Below, in pieces: positions 1 to 8,090 of a stretch of 64,000 nt of DNA. The stretch covers positions 48,265 to 112,264 of the forward strand of contig JAFWOP010000064.1 of assembly GCA_017545365.1 (NCBI GenBank), written 5' to 3'. The notes beneath the pieces were generated by a model. The model was given only the letters and a program-made list of their open reading frames with translations. It was not told the DNA's origin and did not search any database. The DNA is from Bacteroidales bacterium (GTDB lineage Bacteria > Bacteroidota > Bacteroidia > Bacteroidales > P3). Both the position numbers and the translations under genes were made by a program. Numbering within the stretch: the first letter of the stretch is position 1; each line of letters begins with the position of its first letter.

Positions 1-116
1 TTGCCTCTTTGGGGTTTTTCTTTTGCGGTGTCGGGGATGATGATTCCCGAAGCGGTTCTCTGTTCGGCCTCGGCGGGCTGAATCAGAACGCGGTCTGCTA
101 ATGGTTGAATGTTCAT
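1..116 (-). CDS. groES: Co-chaperonin GroES (N-terminal part, runs off the window)
   Basis: The reverse complement from 116 downwards opens with [20 protein letters not shown] and continues with a [16 protein letters not shown] stretch. This is the standard GroES N-terminus, including the glycine-rich start of the mobile loop that docks on GroEL. The cytosolic heptameric lid caps the GroEL folding chamber. Only about 38 codons lie in the window and the stop is outside it; groEL would be expected next, but that cannot be seen. The start at 116 is the first ATG and gives the canonical N-terminus. The 5' region to 290 has no Bacteroidota TAnnTTTG box on this strand but does have a near-consensus sigma-54 promoter (182-197). 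Confidence 0.93.
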   Translation of the reverse strand, partial: MNIQPLADRVLIQPAEAEQRTASGIIIPDTAKEKPQRG

Positions 117-181
117 ATTCGTTATTTTTAATTGTTGTTATTTACTTTGCTCTTGTCGTTTTGCGCGACGATTGTCTATAT

Positions 182-197
182 AGCATATTGCGTGCCA
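182..197 (-). promoter_or_regulatory. Sigma-54 (-24/-12) type promoter for groES
   Basis: On the minus strand the sequence reads TGGCACG, four bases (CAAT), then ATGCT. It fits the RpoN consensus TGGCACG-N4-TTGCW at every position but one, with the invariant GG and GC correctly spaced. The predicted transcription start is near 170, leaving a leader of about 55 nt before groES. No sigma-70-type element competes for groES in this gap. RpoN occurs in many Bacteroidota; its use at groES here is inferred from the sequence alone. Confidence 0.55.
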
Positions 198-221
198 AAG
201 GGGGCACATCGTCATGACAGG

Positions 222-236
222 GTGACAAATTGTCAC
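222..236. promoter_or_regulatory. Perfect palindrome upstream of the sigma-54-like promoter
   Basis: GTGACAAATTGTCAC is a 7+7 bp perfect inverted repeat with one central base, about 25 bp upstream of the -24 element. An overlapping shorter repeat, GTGCC/GGCAC, lies at 192-206. The position and symmetry would suit a dimeric activator (for example a bacterial enhancer-binding protein) or a repressor. The palindrome also lies 55 bp upstream of nif3, so it could serve the divergent gene. The binding protein is unknown. Confidence 0.35.
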
Positions 237-290
237 GCCGCACAATAAAAAACGCCGTTCCACGTTACAAGGGGACAGAAAAAAGAAGAC

Positions 291-1082
291 ATGATGACTA
301 TTTCGACAATTATAGATTACCTTGACACCGAACTACATCCCGAATATCAGGAAGATTACGACAACGCCGGCTTCCTCTTGGGCAACCCCCAGGAGGAGTG
401 CCGTGGTGCGTTGGTGGCCGTTGACTTGACCGACAATGTGATTGACGAGGCCCTGGAGCGGGGTGCCAACCTGATAGTGACGCACCACCCTATGATATTT
501 GGAGGTGTGAGGCGCATCACTCCGCACGATGCCGTCGGACGCCATATCATCAGGCTGATAAAGAACGACATCGCCGTTTATGCCGCCCACACCAATCTGG
601 ACAATTTGAAGCAGGGGGTCAACGGCATCCTTGCCGAGGTGCTGGGGCTGACAGATTGTCACATCCTACGTCCCATGGCGGGCCAGCCGTCGTCCGACAT
701 CGGAGCCGGCATGATAGGAGTGCTCCCCTACCCCCTCCCTACCCATGCCTTCCTCGAACAGGTGAAGGCATGTCTGAACCTCCCCTTGCTGAGGGTCAGC
801 GACATTACCAGCCCAGCTGTTTCGCGTGTGGCCATCTGCGGCGGCGCGGGCAGCTTCCTCATCGACGACGCCATACGCCAGCAGGCCGACATCTACCTGA
901 CGGGCGATATGAAATATCATGACTTCCAGCGTGCCGAAGGGCGCATCACGCTCGTGGACATAGGCCATTTCGAGAGCGAACAATTCACCAAACAATTAAT
1001 TTATTCTATTATATCAAAAAAATTTAGTACTTTTGCATGCTTTATCAGCGAGCGCGGAAGAAGCTTCGTCAACTATATGTGA
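291..1082 (+). CDS. Nif3-like dinuclear metal centre protein
   Basis: A 263-residue member of the NIF3/YbgI/YqfO family (often named GTP cyclohydrolase 1 type 2), a toroidal hexamer with two metal ions per subunit. Metal-ligand signatures are visible: THHPMIFGG near residue 65, AAHTNLDN near residue 98, and GHFESEQ near residue 225. It lacks the PII-like insert of the longer members, whose size is about 370 residues. The cellular role of the family is unsettled. ATG codons at 291 and 294 both follow an AAAAGAAG ribosome-binding site. The next gene, a zinc-ribbon protein, starts 41 bp downstream; this pair is common in Bacteroidota. Confidence 0.9.
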   Translation: MMTISTIIDYLDTELHPEYQEDYDNAGFLLGNPQEECRGALVAVDLTDNVIDEALERGANLIVTHHPMIFGGVRRITPHDAVGRHIIRLIKNDIAVYAAHTNLDNLKQGVNGILAEVLGLTDCHILRPMAGQPSSDIGAGMIGVLPYPLPTHAFLEQVKACLNLPLLRVSDITSPAVSRVAICGGAGSFLIDDAIRQQADIYLTGDMKYHDFQRAEGRITLVDIGHFESEQFTKQLIYSIISKKFSTFACFISERGRSFVNYM

Positions 1083-1123
1083 CTATAACATAGCAAAATA
1101 CACAATTAGATATATATATTAAT

Positions 1124-1948
1124 ATGCCGAAGAAACTCACTACAACCGAAGTCGAAGAGCTGGCCAACGTGGAGCCTGCTCGCCAAACGTTAGATGTGGA
1201 CATCGCCATTGAGCGTCGTCTTGTCGCCCTCCACACCTTGCAGCTAGTCGATTCGGAAATCGACAAAATCAAAATCATCCGTGGCGAACTGCCACAAGCC
1301 ATCCGTGACCTGGAAGACGAGATTGCCGGACTGCAGACCCGCATAGACAATTTCAAGACCAGCATTGCCGAGCAGAACAGCAATAACGCCAAACGCAACA
1401 ACGATATTGCCAACCACCAGGCCATGATTAAGAAATACGAGAAGCAGCAGGACAACGTGCGCAACAACCGTGAGTTCGAGGCCATCAACAAGGAAATCGA
1501 ATTCCAGAACCTCGAAATCCAGCTCTGCGAACGCCGCAACCGTGATGCCAACAACAAGATTAAAGAGCTGGAACAGCACATCGAGGCTGCCGAGCTGCTC
1601 ATCAAGGGCCGTCAGGAAGAGCTCGACTCGAAGAAGGCCGAACTCGACGGCATCATCGAGGAGACCAAGAAAGACGAGGTGCGCCTTCTGGAGAAATCCA
1701 AAGAGATGGAGCAGTATATCGACGAACGCTACCTCACCGCCTACAAGCGCATCCGCCAACAGGCCCGCAACGGTCTTGCCGTCGTCACCATCGACCGCGA
1801 CGCCTGCGGTGGCTGCTTCAGCAAGATTCCGCCCCAGCGTCAGAGCGAAATCAAGATGCACAAGAAAGTCATCGTCTGTGAGCACTGCGGCCGCATCCTG
1901 GTCGACGACGACATCGCCGAGAAGGCCCACGCCCAAATCGAAAAGTAA
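1124..1948 (+). CDS. C4 zinc-ribbon coiled-coil protein (zf-RING_7/DUF164 family)
   Basis: The 274-residue protein is almost entirely a long alpha-helical coiled coil (roughly residues 30-215, rich in Glu, Lys, Gln and Asn). It ends in a zinc ribbon with CxxC pairs at C228/C231 and C252/C255. Family members are cytosolic and poorly characterised; nucleic-acid binding has been suggested from the ribbon. It probably shares a transcript with nif3 upstream and perhaps hutH, which starts 39 bp after its stop. Confidence 0.88.
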   Translation: MPKKLTTTEVEELANVEPARQTLDVDIAIERRLVALHTLQLVDSEIDKIKIIRGELPQAIRDLEDEIAGLQTRIDNFKTSIAEQNSNNAKRNNDIANHQAMIKKYEKQQDNVRNNREFEAINKEIEFQNLEIQLCERRNRDANNKIKELEQHIEAAELLIKGRQEELDSKKAELDGIIEETKKDEVRLLEKSKEMEQYIDERYLTAYKRIRQQARNGLAVVTIDRDACGGCFSKIPPQRQSEIKMHKKVIVCEHCGRILVDDDIAEKAHAQIEK

Positions 1949-1987
1949 GCCCCATCAACTCCCAACCCTTAATCATTCAATCCGACC

Positions 1988-3490
1988 ATGATTTATTACA
2001 TCAACCCCAACGAACGCCTCACCATCGCCAAGGTGAAGGAAATCGTGGACAACAATATGACCCTCGCCTTGAGCGACGAGGCCAAGGCCCACATACAGAA
2101 ATGCCGCGACTATCTGAACAAGAAGATGGAAACCCAGAAGGAGCCCATCTACGGTGTCACCACCGGCTTCGGCTCGCTCTGCAACATCTCCATCAGCAAG
2201 GAGCAGCTGAGCCAGTTACAGAAGAACCTCGTCATGAGCCACGCCTGCGGCGTGGGTGACGAAGTGCCCCAAGAGGTAGTGCGCCTGATGCTCCTCCTGA
2301 AGGCTCAGAACTTCTGCTTCGGCTACAGCGGCGCACAGCTGCAGACCGTCCAGCGTCTTATCGACTGCTACAATGAGGACATCCTGCCCATCGTATACCA
2401 GCAGGGCAGCCTCGGTGCCAGCGGCGACCTCTGCCCTCTGGCCAACTTGATGCTCCCCGCCATCCTCGGCATGGGCGAAGTGTATTATAAAGGCCGTCGC
2501 TGCGATGTAAAAGAGGTCTACGCCGAAAAGGGCTGGCAGCCCATCAAGCTGCAAAGCAAGGAAGGTCTCGCCCTCCTCAACGGCACCCAGTTTATGAGCA
2601 GTTATGCCACCTGGTGCGTCATCAAAGCCCAGCGACTGAGCCTACAGTCCGACATGCTGTTGTCGCTCAGCCTTGACGCTTTCGACGGCCGCATTGAGCC
2701 TTTCTACGAGAGCCTCCATATGGTGCGCCCCCACAAGGGACAGCTCGAGACTGCCGCCAACGTGCGCCGTTTCACCGAAGGCAGCCAGATTATCGCCCGC
2801 CACAAGGAGCACGTCCAAGACCCCTACAGCTTCCGCTGCGCCCCGCAGGTACACGGTGCTGCAAAGGACACTATACGTTATGTTGCCTCAGTCGTTGAGA
2901 CCGAAATCAACTCCACCACCGACAATCCCATCGTCCTTCCAGACGAGGACATGGTCATCTCCGGCGGTCATTTCCATGGCGAACCTATGGCCATGGTGCT
3001 CGACTTCCTAGCCATCGCCGTGGCAGAACTGGGCAGCATCAGCGAACGCCGTACCTACCAGCTCATCGATGCCAAACGCGGCCTGCCGAGCTTCCTCGTG
3101 GCCAAACCCGGCCTCAACAGCGGATTCATGATTCCTCAGTATGCCGCAGCCTCCATCGTCAGCCAGAGCAAGCAACTCTGCTCTCCCTGCAGCGTCGACA
3201 GCATCCCCAGCAGTCAGAACCAGGAAGACCTCGTAAGCATGGGCGGCAACGCTGCCACCAAGTGCTACAAGGTGATGGAGAACACCGAGCGGGTTCTCGC
3301 CATCGAGCTCTTCAACGCAGCCCAAGCCCTCGACTTCCGCCATCAGGAAGGCCTCAAGAGCAGCCCCTTCATCGAACAACTGGTTACCGACTACCGCAAG
3401 AGCGTGAACTTTGTGGACATCGACCAAATCATGTACCTTCTCATCCACGCCAGCGTGCGATTCCTGCAAGAAATGAAACTCGAAAAATAA
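1988..3490 (+). CDS. hutH: Histidine ammonia-lyase
   Basis: HutH removes ammonia from L-histidine to give trans-urocanate, the first step of histidine degradation. The 500-residue length is normal. The electrophilic MIO cofactor forms from the Ala144-Ser145-Gly146 triad, visible within GSLGASGDLCPLA. Other family signatures include YGVTTGFG near residue 53 and SSQNQEDLVSMG near residue 405. No other hut genes (hutU, hutI, ftcD) are nearby. A phenylalanine/tyrosine ammonia-lyase is the alternative within the family, but overall length and motifs favour HutH. A strong terminator follows at 3512. Confidence 0.92.
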   Translation: MIYYINPNERLTIAKVKEIVDNNMTLALSDEAKAHIQKCRDYLNKKMETQKEPIYGVTTGFGSLCNISISKEQLSQLQKNLVMSHACGVGDEVPQEVVRLMLLLKAQNFCFGYSGAQLQTVQRLIDCYNEDILPIVYQQGSLGASGDLCPLANLMLPAILGMGEVYYKGRRCDVKEVYAEKGWQPIKLQSKEGLALLNGTQFMSSYATWCVIKAQRLSLQSDMLLSLSLDAFDGRIEPFYESLHMVRPHKGQLETAANVRRFTEGSQIIARHKEHVQDPYSFRCAPQVHGAAKDTIRYVASVVETEINSTTDNPIVLPDEDMVISGGHFHGEPMAMVLDFLAIAVAELGSISERRTYQLIDAKRGLPSFLVAKPGLNSGFMIPQYAAASIVSQSKQLCSPCSVDSIPSSQNQEDLVSMGGNAATKCYKVMENTERVLAIELFNAAQALDFRHQEGLKSSPFIEQLVTDYRKSVNFVDIDQIMYLLIHASVRFLQEMKLEK

Positions 3491-3511
3491 CAATATACCT
3501 TTTCATAATCG

Positions 3512-3547
3512 AAAGGCACCCTCCTTTTCTGGGGTGCCTTTTTTTTT
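3512..3547 (+). terminator. Rho-independent terminator after hutH
   Basis: Stem AAAGGCACCC (3512-3521) pairs with GGGTGCCTTT (3532-3541), and a run of nine T residues (3539-3547) follows. It ends the nif3/zinc-ribbon/hutH run. Confidence 0.9.
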
Positions 3548-3548
3548 C

Positions 3549-3587
3549 CTTATTTCGCAAAATGCGTTACGCATTTTGCGAAATAAG
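3549..3587. repeat. Perfect 18-bp inverted repeat
   Basis: CTTATTTCGCAAAATGCG (3549-3566) and its exact complement (3570-3587) are separated by TTA. It begins two bases after the hutH terminator and its right arm contains the TTTG of a downstream promoter-like sequence. It could be a second, T-poor terminator, a cruciform or an operator. There is no T-tract after the right arm on the plus strand. Confidence 0.75.
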
Positions 3588-3605
3588 ATTATTTGCGTAT
3601 CTTTG
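3575..3605 (+). promoter_or_regulatory. Consensus promoter with no obvious gene
   Basis: TTTG (3575-3578), a 19-bp spacer and TATCTTTG (3598-3605) match the Bacteroidota primary-sigma consensus exactly. Downstream there is only a 24-codon open stretch before the convergent lipoprotein gene. The promoter may be a relic of a deleted gene or may drive a short RNA antisense to that gene's 3' end. Confidence 0.55.
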
Positions 3606-3611
3606 CAACAT

Positions 3612-3686
3612 AAGATTGTAGACGGCAAGACGCTCTACAGTCTCAACGACGTGTTCCTCTCCCGGTATCTGGCAGAAAAATACTAA
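3612..3686 (+). pseudogene. Possible C-terminal remnant of an unidentified gene
   Basis: A 24-codon open frame reads KIVDGKTLYSLNDVFLSRYL followed by AEKY and a TAA stop. It looks like the tail of a normal protein and has no ATG. The only in-frame start is a TTG inside the -7 box at 3603. It directly follows the orphan promoter. The parent protein is not recognised; chance is possible at this length. Confidence 0.3.
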
Positions 3687-4459
3687 TTCCTTTCCTGCAC
3701 CAGCCGCACCTGCATGCCGGCGGCGGGATTGGTAATAGGTATGGGCAATAGATTTTCGAAGTTGGCAATGAAATAGATGTAGTATGCGTCATTCTCGTCA
3801 TATTGGGTGGACAGCCAATAGTTGCCATAACTCAACCCCCAACGGTCTTGAACGAACACCTTCGCCCCCAAACGGTAGCCTCCTACCCGCAGAAAGACCG
3901 CCCCAGCCTCTTCCATCTTTTGCCACTGACGCATTGAATATTGGTTGCGCACATACGCATACATGCCGGGCCAGAACTCGCAGCTGTCGGGCAAAGACCA
4001 ACTATCAGGCAAAAGAATCAGTCCGTCCATGGTATCTTTCACCCCTATGATTAAGCCTACGGCAACCTTTAGCCTGGCAGAGTCCCTCTCAAAGATAATA
4101 TAATGCCACTCGTCTGAGGTCAGCGTACGCCACCCGCCCTCGATATGGTTGCCCCAATCGTCGAAGGTGATATAGTCATGGTAGTCAACCGACGTGTCGC
4201 CGGGATGGTCGCCCGACCCCCAGCCGAAGTAACCACCAAGGTTCCACTGGTTTGGGACAAAACTACGACCACCCTCAGCAAGGTTGCCTGAGGCAAAGGT
4301 CACTTGAAGGGAATCACTAACAGAGAATAATCCTATGCCGATAGGGTTTTCCTCCTCGTTGTAATTCTGGGGTTTGAGTTCCTTTTCACAACTAACTAGC
4401 ACCACTGAGAGTAACAATACCATCAGTGTGAAGAGTCCTCTCCGTGTTAACTTTATCAT
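3683..4459 (-). CDS. Surface-type lipoprotein of unknown function
   Basis: 258 residues with a lipoprotein signal (MIKLTRRGLFTLMVLLLSVV then LVSC, acylated Cys near residue 24). The body has the pattern of a large Bacteroidota secreted family: GIGLFSVSDSLQVTFASGNL near residue 42, YFGWGSGDHPGD, and a C-terminal NYWLSTQYDENDAYYIYF stretch that resembles FISUMP-like domains. The role is unknown; such proteins are often cell-surface exposed. It starts 12 bp after the LRR gene, so the two are probably co-transcribed. Its stop overlaps the end of the remnant frame at 3612-3686. Confidence 0.75.
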   Translation of the reverse strand: MIKLTRRGLFTLMVLLLSVVLVSCEKELKPQNYNEEENPIGIGLFSVSDSLQVTFASGNLAEGGRSFVPNQWNLGGYFGWGSGDHPGDTSVDYHDYITFDDWGNHIEGGWRTLTSDEWHYIIFERDSARLKVAVGLIIGVKDTMDGLILLPDSWSLPDSCEFWPGMYAYVRNQYSMRQWQKMEEAGAVFLRVGGYRLGAKVFVQDRWGLSYGNYWLSTQYDENDAYYIYFIANFENLLPIPITNPAAGMQVRLVQERN

Positions 4460-4471
4460 GTTGAAAGAGCA

Positions 4472-5245
4472 TCACATCGCCTGGATGGTATACTGTCCCC
4501 AGATGTAAGAAGCCTTGTAGGCAGCGAAATGCTTATTCATGACGGTGATGGGTATCTCGCGACCGAAAGCCGGCTCGCAGTCGGGTGTGGGTGGCACGGG
4601 GCCGAAGAAGGTGACACTCTTGAGGCTCTTGTAACCGTCGAAAGCATGACAACCGATAGTGGTGACAGCACCGGGGATGAGGTAGTCGGTTACGGAACTG
4701 CAATTCATGAAAGTACCTTCTGGTATTTCCTCCAAGCCATGGGATATGACAAAATGGCGCACATTAGAGCAATCTTTAAAGACATACTCCCCCATCTCGG
4801 TGACGGAGTTGGGCATCACCACATCCAGCAAGGCAGTACAACCCTCGAAGGCTCTAGCACCAATGTAGGTGAGCGTCTTGGGCATGAAAATGAAGCGGAG
4901 GTCGGTGCAACGATAGAAGGCACGCTCGCCGATGAAGAACATGGTGGTGGGCAGCTCAATACCCTGTATGCGGATGCAGTTGGCAAACGCCTCGTCAGCA
5001 ATGCCGGTGACCACATAATTCTGACCGTCGTGCTTCACCGCGCGGGGGATGACCACAAAACCGCCCAACACTTCGGGGTAGTCGTTGTTGTACCATACGT
5101 TCACCTCGCCATAGTCGACAATCTTATAGTAAATAACCTGGCCCGAAGAGCATACCGCAGAGAAATCGGGTTTGGTGTCGGTTTGGGCAAAGAGGCTTAC
5201 GGCAGCAATTGCCGAGAAGAAGAATAGGGCAAATACTTTTTTCAT
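4472..5245 (-). CDS. Secreted BspA-type leucine-rich-repeat protein
   Basis: 257 residues with a signal peptide (MKKVFALFFFSAIAAVSLFA). About five LRR_5/BspA-like repeats of 22-23 residues follow; recurring cores are IGERAFYRCTDLRFIFMP, IGARAFEGCTALLDVVMP and MGEYVFKDCSNVRHFVI. BspA-like repeats in Bacteroidota usually mediate binding to host or matrix proteins. No sorting domain or anchor is visible at the C-terminus (GQYTIQAM). It is 79 bp downstream of polA across a CTAGT-rich gap. Confidence 0.85.
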   Translation of the reverse strand: MKKVFALFFFSAIAAVSLFAQTDTKPDFSAVCSSGQVIYYKIVDYGEVNVWYNNDYPEVLGGFVVIPRAVKHDGQNYVVTGIADEAFANCIRIQGIELPTTMFFIGERAFYRCTDLRFIFMPKTLTYIGARAFEGCTALLDVVMPNSVTEMGEYVFKDCSNVRHFVISHGLEEIPEGTFMNCSSVTDYLIPGAVTTIGCHAFDGYKSLKSVTFFGPVPPTPDCEPAFGREIPITVMNKHFAAYKASYIWGQYTIQAM

Positions 5246-5324
5246 TTTTTGAGAGTGTTTATTATTTCGGATTTTAAGTTTATCAAGTAGGGCTAGTGAA
5301 ATACTAGGGGTTTATGCGTTATTT

Positions 5325-8027
5325 CTAGTGAGCGGTGAGCCAGTCGGGGCCGGCATCGATGCTCACCTCGACAGGTATGGACAGCGGCAGCGCGTTCAGC
5401 ATAGCCTCCTCCACAATAGCACGCACCTGCTGTTCCTCGGGCTTGTAGCAGTCGAAAACCAATTCATCGTGCACCTGAAGAATCATCTTCGACTTCAGGC
5501 CAAGGTGTTGGAACTCGCGGTAAATGCGTATCATGGCTATTTTAATCATATCGGCCGACGTGCCTTGGATGGGCATGTTGACGGCATTGCGCTCGGCGAA
5601 GTTGCGTGCCGAAGCGTTGCGCGAGTTGATGTCGGTGAGATAGCGACGACGCCCCAGAAGCGTCTGTGCATAGCCGTGTTCGTGTGCAAAGGCAATATTG
5701 GTGTCGATGTAATGCTTGATGTCGGGATACTGTGCGAAATACTCGTCAATCAGTTCGGCGGCCTCCTTGCGCGAGATGCCCAGCTGTTCGCTGAGACCGA
5801 ACGAGCTGATGCCGTATATGATGCCGAAATTGACCGACTTGGCATTGCGGCGCAAGTCCTTGCTCACCTCCTCCATAGGGATACCGTAGATTTTGGCAGC
5901 GGTGGCAGCGTGAATATCGTAGTGATTGGCGAAAGCGTCAATCATGTGGCGGTCATGGGCGAGGGAGGCGATGATGCGCAGCTCGATTTGCGAATAGTCG
6001 GCAGCCAACAGGACATAATCGTCATTGCGAGCCACAAAGGCACGGCGGATTTCTCGTCCCCGTTCGGTGCGGATGGGGATATTCTGTAAGTTGGGGTTGC
6101 TGCTTGAAAGGCGGCCGGTGGCGGTGACGGTCTGGTTGTAGACGGTATGAAGCCTGTGAGTGACCGGGTTGATAAGTTTTGGAAAACTGTCGAGATAGGT
6201 GCCGATGAGCTTGGTCAGTGAACGGTATTCGAGTATCTGCTCGATGATGGGGTGGCGTTCTTTGAGCTTGAGAAGCACATCTTCGGCGGTAGAATACTGC
6301 TTGGTGGCTGTGCGGGGAGGCTTGTCAGTGACTTTCAGTTTCTCATAAAGCACCTCGCCCAACTGTTTCGGGGAAGATATGTTGAACGCTCCCCCGGCCA
6401 TCTCGTAGATGGACTTCTCCAGCTGGCCGCGCTCGATGGAAAGTCTGTTGGAATAATCTTTCAACGCATCCACATCGATACGCACCCCCTCCACCTCCAT
6501 ACCGATAAGCACATCCACCAGCGGCAGCTCTACCTCGGAATAGAGCTTGTTGAGACCCGCATCGGAGAGCTGTGCCGCCATGAGGGGATACAGCTGCCAC
6601 ATAATGGCGGCAGACTCGACGGGTGTGGCAGGTTCAGAGCCCAATATGCCCATAGATATATTTTCGAGCGTGTGGCGTGCCTCCGCATCAATCAGGTAGT
6701 GAACCAGCTGTATGTCGAAGGGCGAGCCCTCCAGCTGGATACCTAGTTCCTGAAGGATATATTTGAGTGCCTTGAGGTCGTAGCAGAGCTTGAGGCTGTC
6801 GGGCTGGCTGAGAAGCCGGCGCAGACGTGGAATGTCGATGTCGCCCACCAGCGAGGAATATACCTCGTCGGCACTGAAAGCCAACGCGATGGTAGCACCA
6901 GAAACAAAAATGGCCACATCGCCCCTGTCGGGGAAGGTGTCGAGATGACGGATGTCGAGTGCCCGCTGGGTGTCGACGACAGGCTGGTCGAACAGCGACG
7001 GCTGGTCGGGCTGTGGCGCGAACATATCCAGTTGTGCTGTCTGCGGTGCCGCCTCTTTTTCTGGTTTGGAGGCAGCAAACCGTTGTGCCTCTGAGGGGTC
7101 TGCGACCGAGAGGTCGGTGTAGATACGCTTGGCCAGATTGCGGAACTCCAGCTCCGAAAAGAGAGCCTGGAGCTCGGCATAGTTCGGCTTCTGCACCCGC
7201 AGACCTTCTTCGCTCAGCTCCAACGGCGCATCGAACACGATGGTGGCCAGTTTTTTGCTGAAGATGGCCTGCTCGCCATACTGTTCCACAAGCCTACGCA
7301 CCTTGTCGTTCTTTATCTCCTCGGCGTGTGCCACCATCTCCTCCACGCTGCCGAACTGGTCGATAAGCTTTTTGGCAGTCTTCTCTCCCACCCCGGGGAT
7401 TCCGGGTATGTTGTCCGAAGCGTCGCCCCAAAGGCCAAGGAGATCCTTCACCTGACCACAGTTGTCCACACAAAACTTCTCCTTCACCTCGTCGACACCC
7501 ATTATCTGGTCTGGTTTCCCCATGCGGCCAAACCGATACATGCGCACATGGTTGGTGACCAACTGTGCAAAGTCCTTGTCGGGTGTCACCATCACCACCT
7601 CGTCGAACCCCTGCTGCTCGGCCCAGTGGGATGCCGTACCGATGACATCGTCCGCTTCAAATCCCTCGCAGGTGAGGATGGGTATATTGAAAGCGGCAAT
7701 AATCTTGCGTATATAGGGCAAACCAGCCTCTATGGCTTCAGGCATAGCTTCACGGTTGGCCTTATATTCGGCATACATCTCATGGCGGAAAGTGGGTTTG
7801 CGCAGGTCAAAGGCGACAGCCATGTGGGTAGGTCGGAGCTTCTTGATGAGGTCATACATAGTCATCGTAAAGCCCAACACAGCACCCGTGTTCATACCCT
7901 TGGAGTTCACACGGTTGGAGCTGCTGAGGGCATAAAAGGCCCTATAGGTGATGGCCATGCCGTCGAGAAGCACCAAACGGGTAGGTCTGGAGGCGGAAGC
8001 GGGAGTGTGTGACAGTGATGCGGTCAT
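5325..8027 (-). CDS. polA: DNA polymerase I
   Basis: 900 residues with three regions: a 5'-3' exonuclease/flap domain (about 15-310), a 3'-5' exonuclease-like domain (about 355-520) and a family A polymerase domain (about 530-900). Polymerase motifs are intact: motif A DYSQIELRI with Asp677, motif B RRNAKSVNFGIIYG, and motif C QVHDELVFD with His853-Asp854. The role is Okazaki-fragment processing and repair synthesis. In the middle domain the metal-binding DxE of exo I is replaced by a VAIFVSG-type sequence, and the exo II and exo III acidic residues are also not apparent, so proofreading is probably lost. The start gives MTASLSHTPASASRPTRLVL; a few N-terminal residues are uncertain. Confidence 0.96.
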   Translation of the reverse strand: MTASLSHTPASASRPTRLVLLDGMAITYRAFYALSSSNRVNSKGMNTGAVLGFTMTMYDLIKKLRPTHMAVAFDLRKPTFRHEMYAEYKANREAMPEAIEAGLPYIRKIIAAFNIPILTCEGFEADDVIGTASHWAEQQGFDEVVMVTPDKDFAQLVTNHVRMYRFGRMGKPDQIMGVDEVKEKFCVDNCGQVKDLLGLWGDASDNIPGIPGVGEKTAKKLIDQFGSVEEMVAHAEEIKNDKVRRLVEQYGEQAIFSKKLATIVFDAPLELSEEGLRVQKPNYAELQALFSELEFRNLAKRIYTDLSVADPSEAQRFAASKPEKEAAPQTAQLDMFAPQPDQPSLFDQPVVDTQRALDIRHLDTFPDRGDVAIFVSGATIALAFSADEVYSSLVGDIDIPRLRRLLSQPDSLKLCYDLKALKYILQELGIQLEGSPFDIQLVHYLIDAEARHTLENISMGILGSEPATPVESAAIMWQLYPLMAAQLSDAGLNKLYSEVELPLVDVLIGMEVEGVRIDVDALKDYSNRLSIERGQLEKSIYEMAGGAFNISSPKQLGEVLYEKLKVTDKPPRTATKQYSTAEDVLLKLKERHPIIEQILEYRSLTKLIGTYLDSFPKLINPVTHRLHTVYNQTVTATGRLSSSNPNLQNIPIRTERGREIRRAFVARNDDYVLLAADYSQIELRIIASLAHDRHMIDAFANHYDIHAATAAKIYGIPMEEVSKDLRRNAKSVNFGIIYGISSFGLSEQLGISRKEAAELIDEYFAQYPDIKHYIDTNIAFAHEHGYAQTLLGRRRYLTDINSRNASARNFAERNAVNMPIQGTSADMIKIAMIRIYREFQHLGLKSKMILQVHDELVFDCYKPEEQQVRAIVEEAMLNALPLSIPVEVSIDAGPDWLTAH

Positions 8028-8090
8028 TTTGAATGCGTTAATGTGGTATTCCGATAATGCGTTAGTCTAAGAATCTCAATGCTCAATTCT

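Noticed and set aside
1028..1035. TACTTTTG box inside the 3' end of nif3 as promoter for the zinc-ribbon gene
   Set aside because: It overlaps codons for the conserved FSTFAC end of the Nif3 family and has no TTTG at the -33 distance, so it is likely a coding coincidence.
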